Shown here: positions 35,541 through 44,474 of the stretch, piece by piece
Position numbering within the stretch: the first letter of the stretch is position 1
How the letters are laid out: the number at the start of each line of letters is the position of its first letter
DNA from: Sphingorhabdus sp. SMR4y
GTDB lineage: Bacteria; Pseudomonadota; Alphaproteobacteria; Sphingomonadales; Sphingomonadaceae
Length of the DNA stretch: 64,000 nt
Direction: 5' to 3'
Assembly (NCBI RefSeq): GCF_002218195.1
Contig: NZ_CP022336.1
Coordinates: 2,475,001-2,539,000 of the forward strand
Translations under genes and position numbers: made by a program
Notes under the pieces: model-generated
Database searches by the model: none
What the model was told of the DNA's origin: nothing
Seen by the model: only the letters and a program-made list of their open reading frames with translations

Positions 35541-37430
35541 CTATGCTTTCGGCGTATACCAGATAGGCGAGCTATAGGCGCGCTCCTGCTGGATCTTGAT
35601 CACGTCATCGGGCAGGGTCAGGCTGAATTTCAGTGCATCATAGACCGGCCATGTCGGGGTCGGGATTTCCAATACCCGGACATAGTAAAATGCGTTCTGG
35701 CTCGCGTCAAAATCGGGATCCTGCCAGAAGGTTGCCAGTTCCGGCGCGCCCGTGGCATTGTCCCAGGTACCCTTTGTCAGATCGACGGTATTGGGTACCG
35801 CAGGGAGCTTGCCATCGGCACCAAGCTTTCGTGTCTCGGCATCGCTCCAGCTGACATTATAGACTTTCTCCTGGCTCTGTCCGCTTGCATCCACCCAACC
35901 CTTGATCACCTGGATACGATCGAGGCTGGCGCTCTCCGGATCCATCAGCGCGCTGATCAGGAATTTGGGTGGTTGGCCACCACCGCCCTGCAGATCGCCG
36001 CCCATTGGAACACCTTTGGCATAGCCGGCCTTGACGAGATTTGCCGTATCGTCCGCGGAGAAATCAAAGCCGCCAAAGAAACGGACCTGCATCCGCGGGC
36101 CTGTGGTCGCATAGACTTCGCGGCGCATCATTGCGTCGAAAATGGCTTCGCGGGTGTTGCTGGTTGCCCAGACGGCTGCATAGCCGCTCGACAGATAATG
36201 CCAGCCGAAGCGGCCTTCGCGGGTGCCGAGATTCTGTGGCTCGTGGGCGCGACGCTGGTTATTCGCCTCGTTGGCGCTGTGCTTGCCGAAGAAATTATTC
36301 TCGTCGGCGGTTGCCAGCGACGTGTGGCTGTCGGTCGATCCGATCATCCCGAACTTGAACGGATTGGCGCCGATGGACAGCGTCAGTTCCAGTCCGCGTT
36401 TCAGCGCTTCGCGTACATAGCTGCCACCATAGCTTTCCGGCGGCATGTCTCTGGTACAGCTCAGATTGCATTTGTCCCACCCGGTGACGCCGAAACTGGC
36501 GAACTCGTCATTGGGAGACAGAAACGGATGGGATTCGCTGTCGCCCTTGATCTGGGTGACCTCGACAATCGGTTCGCGCAGCGCCCGGGTCTTGACATAG
36601 GCTGCATCGATCGGGCTGCCGTCAAACTTGTTCATCGCGAACATGCGGCCGTTCGAGACATTGCTGTTATGCGGAATGGCAAGCACCTTGCCGCCGGTTT
36701 TTTCCTCGTAGGCGGCCATATAGGCCCAGAGCTTTTCCGGATTTTGCGATCCCAGAGCACCAAAAGGAATGGTGTCGCCCATGTCTTCCGGGCTGTCGCG
36801 AAACATCACCACGCGGTGGAGATTGTCGCCATTTGGCATCGATGTATATTCAAAGCCCATGAAGGCGGTGAATTTCCCCGGTTCATTATACTGGTCGACG
36901 GTCTCGCCATGCTTTTCCCACAGATCGGCGGTGCGTTCCCGGGTTTCTTCCGGGTCGGTAAGGGATTTCGGCAATGTATTCTTGGCAGCGCCATCGATCA
37001 GCTCTGCTGTGACCTGCAAGGAGCCCTCGTCACTCTCGTTCATCATGTCATGCCAGCGCAGCAGGAATTTATTGGCAAGCAATGCGAAGCGCGGGGCTTC
37101 CATGATCGCCTTGGTTGCGCCCATCGCGTCGCTGTGATCGGCGATCACCAGAAAATCGAGTGGCCGGGACAATTTGGCCTTGGCCCCCTTGGTCGCTGTC
37201 ACTTCCTCGCCGCGGGCAAAGCGCAGGGCATTCTCGGTGTCGAGCCGGTTGCCGAAACCGAAAGCATCAATGCTGTTGTCTGTGTGGAGATGGGTGTCGC
37301 CCCAGAACACCTGTTCGGGATATTCCGTGTTCGTAATCTCTGCGCCGCCACTGTCGTCATCGTTTATTTTCGAACAGGCCGATAAGGCCAGAGCAGCTGA
37401 GCATGCTGCCAGCATCAGTGATTTGCGCAT
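35541..37430 (-). CDS. DUF3604 lipoprotein (PHP-like metal-dependent hydrolase)
   Basis: 629 aa from the ATG at 37430. The signal peptide ends in a lipobox (LALSAC|S), so it is a predicted lipoprotein. The mature protein begins the DUF3604 domain with QVFWGDTHLHTDNSIDAFGF and LDFLVIADHSDAMGATKA, PHP-like histidines and aspartates for metals; further His residues occur in GMIGSTDSHTSLATADENN. Members are annotated only as DUF3604. Neighbouring parvulin and HupE-like genes read in the same direction. A 14-bp palindrome at 37498-37511 lies upstream as a possible operator. Confidence 0.82.
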   Translation of the reverse strand: MRKSLMLAACSAALALSACSKINDDDSGGAEITNTEYPEQVFWGDTHLHTDNSIDAFGFGNRLDTENALRFARGEEVTATKGAKAKLSRPLDFLVIADHSDAMGATKAIMEAPRFALLANKFLLRWHDMMNESDEGSLQVTAELIDGAAKNTLPKSLTDPEETRERTADLWEKHGETVDQYNEPGKFTAFMGFEYTSMPNGDNLHRVVMFRDSPEDMGDTIPFGALGSQNPEKLWAYMAAYEEKTGGKVLAIPHNSNVSNGRMFAMNKFDGSPIDAAYVKTRALREPIVEVTQIKGDSESHPFLSPNDEFASFGVTGWDKCNLSCTRDMPPESYGGSYVREALKRGLELTLSIGANPFKFGMIGSTDSHTSLATADENNFFGKHSANEANNQRRAHEPQNLGTREGRFGWHYLSSGYAAVWATSNTREAIFDAMMRREVYATTGPRMQVRFFGGFDFSADDTANLVKAGYAKGVPMGGDLQGGGGQPPKFLISALMDPESASLDRIQVIKGWVDASGQSQEKVYNVSWSDAETRKLGADGKLPAVPNTVDLTKGTWDNATGAPELATFWQDPDFDASQNAFYYVRVLEIPTPTWPVYDALKFSLTLPDDVIKIQQERAYSSPIWYTPKA

Positions 37431-37497
37431 AATTGAGTCTCCCATCCCAAGCGCAGGAGGCTATCGCTCTCGATGGCCCTGTGCAATAGGCAGCTGT

Positions 37498-37511
37498 TCA
37501 GGCTAGCCTGA
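37498..37511. promoter_or_regulatory. 14-bp perfect palindrome upstream of the DUF3604 operon
   Basis: TCAGGCTAGCCTGA is a perfect inverted repeat, 67 bases upstream of the DUF3604 start codon and just before the 3' end of the convergently oriented-upstream flavoprotein gene. Its placement fits an operator for a dimeric repressor, but no cognate regulator lies next to it. Confidence 0.35.
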
Positions 37512-37518
37512 CGTAGCG

Positions 37519-39126
37519 TCAGCCGAGCCATCGCCTCAAAAAGCCGCGGTCCCGCAAGATGGTTTTGGCGGCATTATGACCCGGTGCGCCGGTCACGCCA
37601 CCGCCGGGATGGGTGCCCGATCCGCACATATACAAACCTTCGAGGGGACCCTTGTAACCGGCCGCACCGAGCACGGGGCGCGCCGCCCAAAGCTGGTCGA
37701 GTGACATGCGGCCATGAAATATATCGCCACCGACCAGGCCGAATTTGCGTTCCAGGTCGAGCGGAGACAGCGCCATCTGACCGAGGATCAGCTTGCGAAA
37801 GCCCGGCGCATGGCTTTCGACGACATCCAATATGGCTGCCACTGCCGCATCGCGTTCCTTGTCCCAGCTGCGGCCCTCTGGCAGTTCGGGTGCAAATTGC
37901 TGGCAAAACAGGCTCGCGACATGCTGGCCAGCGGGAGCCAGACTGTCGTCGACCAGACTGGGGATCAGCATTTCGACAACCGGTTTGCGGGACCAGCCAT
38001 TGCGCCGGGCGTCCTGATAGGCGCGGTCCATATAATCGAGCGAGGGTGCCATGATGATCCCGGATTTCAAATGGTCGCCGGTCCCGGGCCGGTCGCGGAA
38101 ATCGGGCAGGCCCTCCAGCGCCAGATTCATCCTGAAACTGCCGGAACCGCATTTATAGCAGTCCATCATCTGCCGGAAACCGGGTGGCAATTCGGTAGCA
38201 TCGATCAGCCGGTCATAGAGCAGTTTCGGACCAATATTGGCGATGATATTGCGCGCGTGTATCGTTTCGCCGTCCACGGTCGTCAGCCCGACCGCTGCCC
38301 CGTTCTCGACCAGCAGCCTGGCGACCGGGGATGCGAGGCTTATTTCGACGCCGGCCTCCTCGCAGGCTGCCGCCATCAGTTGCGTGATCCGCCCCATGCC
38401 GCCGATCACATGGCCCCATTGCCCCTTCTTGCCATTGACCTCGCCAAAGACATGATGGAGCAGGACATAGGCGCTGCCGGGCGTGTCGGGACTGGCGTAA
38501 TTGCCAACGATGGCATCGAATCCGAAGGCCGCCTTGAGCGGTGTGCTTTCGAACCATTGGTCCAGGAGTTCACGCGCGCTCAGCGTGAACAGCTTGAGGA
38601 TATTGTGCTGTTCGATCATCGAAAGGCGGGAGAACCGCCGGGCGTTTCTTATGGCGGCCAGCATGGCATGGGCCTTGCCCCCGGCATTGGGCGGGATTTC
38701 GAGCGCCAGATCACGCAATATGGCTGCGGCCGATTCCAGCATCGCATAATATTCCGGCAGTCGCGCTGCATCGGCCGCGGAGAAGCGCGCGGTCTCGTCC
38801 TGGGTGGCTTCGAGCGAACCGCCCAAAAGCAGATATTCTCCCCCGCCAAGCGGCAGAAAATTGCTCTTCGGGCGCTCGATCACCCGATAGCCCCGTTCAA
38901 CCAGCCCCATGTCGGCGATGATTTTCGGCTGCAGGAGCGAGACCGTGTAGCTCGCCGTGCTGTTGCGGAAGCCGGGATGAAATTCCTCGGTCACAGCGGC
39001 ACCGCCGACCACCTTCCGCGCTTCCAGTATCCGGACCTTCATGCCCGCCCGGGCAAGATAATAAGCGCAGACCAGACCGTTATGGCCGCCGCCGATGATC
39101 AGTGCGTCCGGTGCATGTGCATTCAT
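37519..39126 (-). CDS. PYROXD2/CrtI-like FAD-dependent oxidoreductase
   Basis: 535 aa from the ATG at 39126; the 30 codons before it do not resemble the family. N-terminal dinucleotide fold ALIIGGGHNGLVCAYYLARAG followed by EARKVVGGAAVTEEFHPGF. The C-terminal FAD motif contains GLYMCGSGTHPGGGVTGAPG. The absence of a carotenoid-cluster context and the overall match to the pyridine-nucleotide-disulphide-oxidoreductase-domain-2 group argue against phytoene desaturase. The substrate is unknown. It reads divergently from the DUF885 peptidase. Confidence 0.82.
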   Translation of the reverse strand: MNAHAPDALIIGGGHNGLVCAYYLARAGMKVRILEARKVVGGAAVTEEFHPGFRNSTASYTVSLLQPKIIADMGLVERGYRVIERPKSNFLPLGGGEYLLLGGSLEATQDETARFSAADAARLPEYYAMLESAAAILRDLALEIPPNAGGKAHAMLAAIRNARRFSRLSMIEQHNILKLFTLSARELLDQWFESTPLKAAFGFDAIVGNYASPDTPGSAYVLLHHVFGEVNGKKGQWGHVIGGMGRITQLMAAACEEAGVEISLASPVARLLVENGAAVGLTTVDGETIHARNIIANIGPKLLYDRLIDATELPPGFRQMMDCYKCGSGSFRMNLALEGLPDFRDRPGTGDHLKSGIIMAPSLDYMDRAYQDARRNGWSRKPVVEMLIPSLVDDSLAPAGQHVASLFCQQFAPELPEGRSWDKERDAAVAAILDVVESHAPGFRKLILGQMALSPLDLERKFGLVGGDIFHGRMSLDQLWAARPVLGAAGYKGPLEGLYMCGSGTHPGGGVTGAPGHNAAKTILRDRGFLRRWLG

Positions 39127-39282
39127 GATGTCACGAGACCTACCGCCGGATCCGGCGGGCAGCAACCGACAATCGCCGGCATCGTCTGTCACCCGGCGAG
39201 CGATACGCGACGGCATGATTTGTGGAAATGCAGACAGGGTGATAGGATTGGCAAAATTTATATTCGATAAGGATCATTCTGG

Positions 39283-41100
39283 ATGAGATATTTGTTGCTG
39301 ACCGCCGCTTCTGCCCTGGCCCTCACCGCTGTCACCGTCGCACCTGCAGCCCATGCGCAGACCAGCGAAACGGCCAGCGAGAAGCAGGAGGATATCAACA
39401 CCCGCCTGTCCGCTTTTTTCGAGCAATATGACGAGCAGGAACTGGCCCATTCGCCCACCTCCAAAGCCTATCGCGGCATCCGCGATGCGGATTACGGCAA
39501 ATGGGATGACCCGAGCGACGCTGCAGCAGTCGAACAATATGAACGCGAACAGGCTGCGCTGGCGACCATGAAAGCTGCCTTTGACAAAGACCGGTTAAGC
39601 GAGGCCGGTCAGTTGAGTTACCGCCTGTTCGAAGCGCGGGCGGAGCGCTCGCGCAAGGCTTTTCCGTTCCGCCGGAACAGCTATATGTTCGACCAGATGA
39701 ATGGCGCGCAAAGCCAGATTCCGGCGTTCATGATCAATATACACCGGGTCGACAGCAAGGCCGATGCAGGCGCTTATGTCAGCCGTCTCTTTGGCGCCGG
39801 ACCATTGATGGAATCACTGGTCGCCCAATCTGCCGAGCGGGCCGATGACGGGATCATGGTGCCGGACTGGGTCTTTCCCTATGTGATCAGCGATGCCCGG
39901 AATGTCATTACCGGCGCGCCCTTTACCGAAGGTGATGATTCACCGATCTTTGCCGATCTGAAGAAGAAGGTGAATGCTCTCGATATTGCGGACAGTGAGA
40001 AGGCAGACCTGATTGCCCGCGGCGAAGAGGCGCTGGTCGACAGCCTGAAGCCAGCCTATGAAAAACTGATCGCCGAAATGGAGCGCCAGCAGGCGATGGC
40101 TGGCGACGGTGACGGCGTCTGGCGATTCGAGGACGGTGCCGAATATTATGCCGAGCGGCTGCAAAATTATACGACCACAGAGCTGACCGCCGACGAGATC
40201 CACCAGATCGGACTCGACAATGTAGCGCGCATTCACGGGCTGATGCGCAAGATCATGGCGGATGTGGGCTTCGAGGGCAGCTTGCAGGACTTTTTCGTCC
40301 ATCTGCGCACCGGCGAGCAATATTTTCACACCAGTCGCGAAGATTATCTCGCGGAAGCCAATAGCAAGCTTGCAGCAATGGAAAAGAAGCTGCCGGAATT
40401 TTTCGACACGCTGCCCAATGCTCCCTTCGTGATCAAGCCGGTGGAAGCGTTCCGCGAGAAATCAGCGGGCAAGGCTTTTTACCAGCGGCCCGCGCCCGAC
40501 GGTTCCCGGCCGGGAACCTATTATGTGAATCTTTATGATCTCAACAGCATGTCTAAAACCGAACTGGAAGCACTGGCCTATCATGAAGCCTTGCCGGGCC
40601 ATCATCTGCAACTGGCGATCCAGACCGAATTGGGCGATCTGCCCGCCTTCCGCAAATTTGGCGGCGTGACCGCCTATTCGGAGGGCTGGGGCCTGTATAG
40701 CGAGGAACTGGGCAAGGACATGGGCTTTTATACCGATCCCTATTCCGATTTTGGCCGACTCGGCATGGAATTGTGGCGGGCGTGCCGGCTTGTGGTGGAT
40801 ACCGGTATCCATGACAAACGCTGGAGCCGGGAAGAAGCGATTAAATATCTGACCGACAACACACCCAATCCGGATGGTGATATTCGCAAGGCGATTGAAC
40901 GCTATATTGTCTATCCCGGCCAGGCGACCGCCTATATGATCGGCAAGCTGAAGATACTTGAGCTGCGAACGCGGGCGCAGGAGGCTCTGGGCGACAGGTT
41001 CACGATGGGCGCGTTCCATGACGTAATCCTGAAAAGCGGGCCGGTACCACTCGACATCATGGAAGAACGGGTTGACGCCTGGATTGCATCGAGCAGCTGA
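39283..41100 (+). CDS. DUF885-family secreted zinc peptidase-like protein
   Basis: 605 aa with a signal peptide (about 1-25, cut after AAHA). The DUF885 domain fills the rest; its hallmark is the metal site YHEALPGHHLQLAIQ at about residue 431, with SEGWGLYSEELG downstream giving the third ligand. Family members are predicted metallopeptidases, probably periplasmic dipeptidase or carboxypeptidase-like enzymes. It stands alone, with a divergent flavoprotein upstream and a terminator at 41265-41298 downstream. Confidence 0.85.
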   Translation: MRYLLLTAASALALTAVTVAPAAHAQTSETASEKQEDINTRLSAFFEQYDEQELAHSPTSKAYRGIRDADYGKWDDPSDAAAVEQYEREQAALATMKAAFDKDRLSEAGQLSYRLFEARAERSRKAFPFRRNSYMFDQMNGAQSQIPAFMINIHRVDSKADAGAYVSRLFGAGPLMESLVAQSAERADDGIMVPDWVFPYVISDARNVITGAPFTEGDDSPIFADLKKKVNALDIADSEKADLIARGEEALVDSLKPAYEKLIAEMERQQAMAGDGDGVWRFEDGAEYYAERLQNYTTTELTADEIHQIGLDNVARIHGLMRKIMADVGFEGSLQDFFVHLRTGEQYFHTSREDYLAEANSKLAAMEKKLPEFFDTLPNAPFVIKPVEAFREKSAGKAFYQRPAPDGSRPGTYYVNLYDLNSMSKTELEALAYHEALPGHHLQLAIQTELGDLPAFRKFGGVTAYSEGWGLYSEELGKDMGFYTDPYSDFGRLGMELWRACRLVVDTGIHDKRWSREEAIKYLTDNTPNPDGDIRKAIERYIVYPGQATAYMIGKLKILELRTRAQEALGDRFTMGAFHDVILKSGPVPLDIMEERVDAWIASSS

Positions 41101-41139
41101 TCAGCGAGGGCAAAAAGCAGCTTTTGTCCTTAAATGTCA

Positions 41140-41298
41140 AAACTATGTGGGGAATCTGTCGTATTTATCCAATAACAGCCCATCATTTCGGGTGCATAGC
41201 GGCGGTGCGACCCGAAGGGCTCCTGCCATTCTAATGTGAAGGCATCGGAGTTCTTTTCCTTATTGGCCTGACCATTATTTTGGTCAGGCCTTTTTTTT
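41140..41298 (+). ncRNA. possible small RNA or structured 3' UTR
   Basis: Between the DUF885 stop and the AraC-like gene (275 bp) there is no ORF with support. Two clear structures are present: an imperfect stem TTCGGGTGCA (41187-41196) with TGCGACCCGAA (41206-41216), and a textbook terminator at 41265-41298. The 165-base distance from the peptidase stop to the terminator exceeds a usual 3' UTR, so an independent or processed sRNA is possible. The 5' end is a guess. Confidence 0.35.
41265..41298 (+). terminator. intrinsic terminator
   Basis: Perfect 9-bp stem GGCCTGACC / GGTCAGGCC with an 8-base AT-rich loop, followed by eight T. It ends transcription from the DUF885 gene or from the putative small RNA before the AraC-like gene. 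Confidence 0.93.
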
Positions 41299-41375
41299 AA
41301 CTATATTTCTTTGCTATATAAGCGCATTCCATAGGGAATCTGAACCTGGGGAGGGACAGATCGAGGGGTCGTAGA

Positions 41376-42218
41376 TTGGTAAGCTTGAAATATTTTGCGC
41401 CGGCGGAAGATGTCCGGGACCTGGTTTCGGTCTATTATCTTTTCGAGGATGACCAGCCGCGCTTTGCCGATAACGAGAGAGCCGCCATCGCGCAATTGCG
41501 CTTTCTGCTGGAGGGGAGCGCGGTCATAAGCTTTGCCGATGGCAGCAGCTATTCCCATGAAGGCGCGGTGTTGCAGGGGCCTTCGACAGGCGCCATGCAT
41601 GTTGAAGTCACCGGACCGTTCCGGATGTTCGGGGTCGGCGTCTTGCCGGCGGGCTGGGCCATTTCCACGCGGAAATCGGCGGCAGAATATACTGACAAAG
41701 CGGTCAACGCCGCCGAGGTTTTCTCGCAGGAAATCAACAAGAATCTTGAATATCTGCGCGGTTGCGAGAGTCCCGAGCAGATGGTGGCCTGGGCCGACAA
41801 GGTCTATCGCTCGCTGAAACCGCGGCTCAAGCCGGAAACCGCCGCCTTTACCAAGATGGTTGACGAGTGGCTGTCGTCCGAGCCTTCGCCACCGGTCAGC
41901 GGCCTGATGGAACGGTCGACGCAAAGCTCGCGGCAGGTGCTGCGGACGGTGAACAAGCTGTACGGGATGCCGCCCAAATATCTGGCGCGCAAATATCGGG
42001 CGCTGCGGGCGGCCCGGGCCTACGCCGAGCATAATGAGGAAGAGCTGCTGGAACTGATCGATGCTTTTTATGACCAGTCGCACATGATCCGGGAAGTGAA
42101 ATTCTTCGCCGGCGTCACGCCGACGCAATTGCGCGTCGGGGAAGGGGAAATCGCGCGACTGATCGACCAGCGGGCCAATCTGAAAGGCAAGATCGCGCCG
42201 CTGACGACCGAGACCTGA
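41376..42218 (+). CDS. AraC-family-like transcriptional regulator
   Basis: 280 aa from a TTG at 41376, with GAGGGG about 8 bases upstream; a second TTG at 41385 is possible. The N-terminal half is a cupin-like DUF6597-type domain (FAPAEDVRDLVSVYYLFED). The C-terminal 100 residues carry an AraC-like helix-turn-helix: STQSSRQVLRTVNKLYGMPPKYLARKYRALRAA, then IDAFYDQSHMIREVKFFAGVTPTQLR. The ligand and targets are unknown. It sits alone between two regulated units. Confidence 0.75.
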   Translation: MVSLKYFAPAEDVRDLVSVYYLFEDDQPRFADNERAAIAQLRFLLEGSAVISFADGSSYSHEGAVLQGPSTGAMHVEVTGPFRMFGVGVLPAGWAISTRKSAAEYTDKAVNAAEVFSQEINKNLEYLRGCESPEQMVAWADKVYRSLKPRLKPETAAFTKMVDEWLSSEPSPPVSGLMERSTQSSRQVLRTVNKLYGMPPKYLARKYRALRAARAYAEHNEEELLELIDAFYDQSHMIREVKFFAGVTPTQLRVGEGEIARLIDQRANLKGKIAPLTTET

Positions 42219-42277
42219 ATGGAAGATTTGGAAGCATGTTTTCCCCATTGGCCTGACCAGGGAAGGCCCCGCTGGAC

Positions 42278-42306
42278 TTGCAATGTTGGATAAATGAGAC
42301 TAAATT
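42278..42306 (+). promoter_or_regulatory. promoter of the SUF operon
   Basis: TTGCAA at 42278-42283 and TAAATT at 42301-42306 are 17 bases apart and lie 40 bases before the regulator's ATG. The -10 element is inside a palindrome, consistent with autorepression. Assigned by eye. Confidence 0.55.
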
Positions 42307-42311
42307 AGTCT
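42297..42311. promoter_or_regulatory. Rrf2/IscR-type operator over the SUF promoter
   Basis: AGACTAAATTAGTCT is a palindrome with a single central base and covers the predicted -10. It resembles the GACTAAA-type half sites bound by alphaproteobacterial IscR/Rrf2 repressors of suf operons. The adjacent gene encodes an Rrf2 protein, so autoregulation by Fe-S status is likely. Confidence 0.65.
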
Positions 42312-42345
42312 TGTTTAAACCTTCACCCTTGGCGAATCGAGAAAA

Positions 42346-42801
42346 ATGCGTCTTTCCAATCTCGCAGACTATGCTGTTGTCCTGATGTCCGCCGCGGCGC
42401 GCCATTGCGGAGCGGCGCTGCTTGCGGAAGGCAAGCTGAACGCAACGAAGCTGTCGCAGGAGACTGGTGTTCCGTTGCCGACGGCCAAGAAACTGGTCAG
42501 CAAACTGACCACCGCCGGGCTGTTCGAATCGACGCGCGGCATCGGTGGCGGCATCCGGCTGGCGCGTCCCCCGGCGTCGATCAGCCTCGCCGATATTGTC
42601 GAAGCTGTTGAAGGTCCGCTTGCGATTACCAGTTGTACCATTGACGGCAATCACGATTGTATGCTGGAGGACGGTTGCACGGTGAAGCCCCATTGGGGCG
42701 TAGTGAACCGGACGATCCGCAAGGCGCTGGACGATGTCAGCCTGGCGAGCCTGTCGGATTTGCCAGTCGCCCCCAAAATTCGAATAATGGAAAAAGCATG
42801 A
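42346..42801 (+). CDS. Rrf2-family SUF system regulator
   Basis: 151 aa. Winged helix at the N-terminus ([38 protein letters not shown]; wing [17 protein letters not shown]). Three cysteines follow at the Fe-S-ligand positions ([17 protein letters not shown]-x8-C-x5-C), as in IscR/SUF-type Rrf2 proteins. It probably senses the cluster state and represses its own operon through the palindrome at 42297-42311. Its TGA overlaps the sufB start region (ATGATGA), so regulator and structural genes are one transcript. Confidence 0.9.
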   Translation: MRLSNLADYAVVLMSAAARHCGAALLAEGKLNATKLSQETGVPLPTAKKLVSKLTTAGLFESTRGIGGGIRLARPPASISLADIVEAVEGPLAITSCTIDGNHDCMLEDGCTVKPHWGVVNRTIRKALDDVSLASLSDLPVAPKIRIMEKA

Positions 42802-44309
42802 TGAGCGAAGACGTCAAAACATCTGATTATGATGCCGAGCGCGCGGAAATGAACGCCGAGGCGCAGGAAGCGGTCGACAAGGCGAGCGCTTACGAGTTCG
42901 GCTGGTCGTCGGACATCGAACAGGATTTCGCGCCCAAGGGCCTAAACGAAGACACGGTGCGGTTCATTTCCGACAAGAAGGGCGAGCCCGAGTGGATGCT
43001 CGAGTGGCGGCTGAAAGCTTTCCGCCAGTGGGAAAAGATGGAATCGCCGGACTGGGCGAAGCTCGAGATCCCGATGATCGATTATCAGGACGCTTATTAT
43101 TACGCCGAGCCCAAGCCTAAGGAAAAGCTGGGTTCGCTCGACGAAGTCGATCCGGAAATCCTGCGTATCTATGAGAAGCTCGGCATACCGATCGAGGAGC
43201 AAAAGGTGCTCGCGGGCGTCGAGGGCGCGCGCAAGGTCGCGGTCGACGCGGTGTTCGACAGCGTCTCGGTGGCGACCACGTTCCGGCAGGAACTGGAAGA
43301 GGCGGGCGTGATCTTCCGGTCGATCAGCGAGGCGATCAAGGAATATCCCGATCTGGTCAAAAAATATCTCGGCAAGGTTGTGCCGATGCACGACAATTAT
43401 TTCGCTACGCTCAACTGCGCGGTGTTTAGTGATGGCACCTTTGTTTATATTCCCAAGGGCGTGCGCTGCCCGATGGAGCTCAGCACCTATTTCCGGATCA
43501 ATGCCGAAAATACCGGCCAGTTCGAGCGGACATTGATCGTCGCCGAAGAAGGCAGCTATGTATCCTATCTCGAAGGCTGCACTGCGCCGATGCGTGATGA
43601 GAATCAGCTGCACGCCGCCGTGGTCGAACTGGTCGCAATGGACGATGCGGAAATCAAATATTCGACCGTGCAAAACTGGTATCCCGGCGACGAGAACGGC
43701 AAGGGCGGCATCTATAATTTCGTCACCAAGCGCGGGCTCTGCCAGGGCAAGAATAGCAAGATCAGCTGGACCCAGGTCGAGACCGGCAGCGCGGTGACGT
43801 GGAAATATCCGAGCTGCGTCCTGAACGGCGAAGGCAGCGTTGGCGAATTCTACTCGGTGGCGCTGACCAACAATTACCAGCAGGCCGATACCGGCACCAA
43901 GATGATCCATAACGGCAAGAACACCCGTTCGACGATCATCTCCAAGGGGATCAGCGCCGGTCACAGCGACAATACCTATCGCGGTCTGGTGCGGGTCGGG
44001 CCGAACGCGGAGAACGTCCGCAATTTCACGCAGTGCGACAGCCTGTTGCTCGGCGATCAGTCAGGCGCGCATACTGTACCTTATATCGAGGTCAAGAACC
44101 CGACCGCGACGATCGAGCATGAAGCGACGACCAGCAAGATCAGCGACGACCAGATGTTCTATGCCCAGCAACGCGGGCTGGATGAAGAAGCGGCGGTGAG
44201 TTTGATCGTAAACGGCTTTGCCAAGGAAGTGCTCAAGGAACTGCCGATGGAATTTGCGGTCGAAGCGCAGAAGTTGCTGGCGATTTCGCTGGAAGGGAGC
44301 GTGGGGTGA
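42801..44309 (+). CDS. sufB: SufB, Fe-S cluster scaffold subunit
   Basis: 502 aa. SufB forms the SufBC2D complex in which clusters are built from SufS-derived sulfur. Diagnostic stretches are [81 protein letters not shown] (conserved cysteine) and [19 protein letters not shown]. Adjacent ATGs at 42798 and 42801 both overlap the regulator stop; I give the second. It is followed 165 bp later by sufC, with a palindromic repeat in the gap. Confidence 0.96.
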   Translation: MSEDVKTSDYDAERAEMNAEAQEAVDKASAYEFGWSSDIEQDFAPKGLNEDTVRFISDKKGEPEWMLEWRLKAFRQWEKMESPDWAKLEIPMIDYQDAYYYAEPKPKEKLGSLDEVDPEILRIYEKLGIPIEEQKVLAGVEGARKVAVDAVFDSVSVATTFRQELEEAGVIFRSISEAIKEYPDLVKKYLGKVVPMHDNYFATLNCAVFSDGTFVYIPKGVRCPMELSTYFRINAENTGQFERTLIVAEEGSYVSYLEGCTAPMRDENQLHAAVVELVAMDDAEIKYSTVQNWYPGDENGKGGIYNFVTKRGLCQGKNSKISWTQVETGSAVTWKYPSCVLNGEGSVGEFYSVALTNNYQQADTGTKMIHNGKNTRSTIISKGISAGHSDNTYRGLVRVGPNAENVRNFTQCDSLLLGDQSGAHTVPYIEVKNPTATIEHEATTSKISDDQMFYAQQRGLDEEAAVSLIVNGFAKEVLKELPMEFAVEAQKLLAISLEGSVG

Positions 44310-44330
44310 TTGGCCTGCCTGCACTCCTTT

Positions 44331-44420
44331 GTAATCCTGAACTTGTTTCAGGATCCACGTCTCCGATTGCACAGTCGGTGATTGGGGCGCCATGGATGCT
44401 GAAACGAGTTCAGCATGACG
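44331..44420. repeat. palindromic repeat, TCCTGAACTTGTTTCAGGA class
   Basis: Two imperfect hairpins, one around TCCTGAACTTGTTTCAGGA and one around GCTGAAACGAGTTCAGC, face each other across about 35 bases in the sufB-sufC gap. A related copy lies at 50590-50668. Both have the outer sequence GTCAT/ATGAC and are likely members of a dispersed non-coding family. Confidence 0.8.
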
Positions 44421-44474
44421 ATTTCCACGGGTGTCACCCACCGTCTCAAGAATTTTGAACTGAAAAGAAACCAA

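Noticed and set aside
35508-37385. A 625-codon open frame on the plus strand over the DUF3604 gene
   Set aside because: Mirror of a real gene with a signal peptide and metal motifs; no ribosome site or family resemblance.
37519-39126. Phytoene desaturase (CrtI) assignment for the flavoprotein
   Set aside because: The general fold is shared, but no carotenoid genes are nearby and the sequence fits the PYROXD2-like group better.
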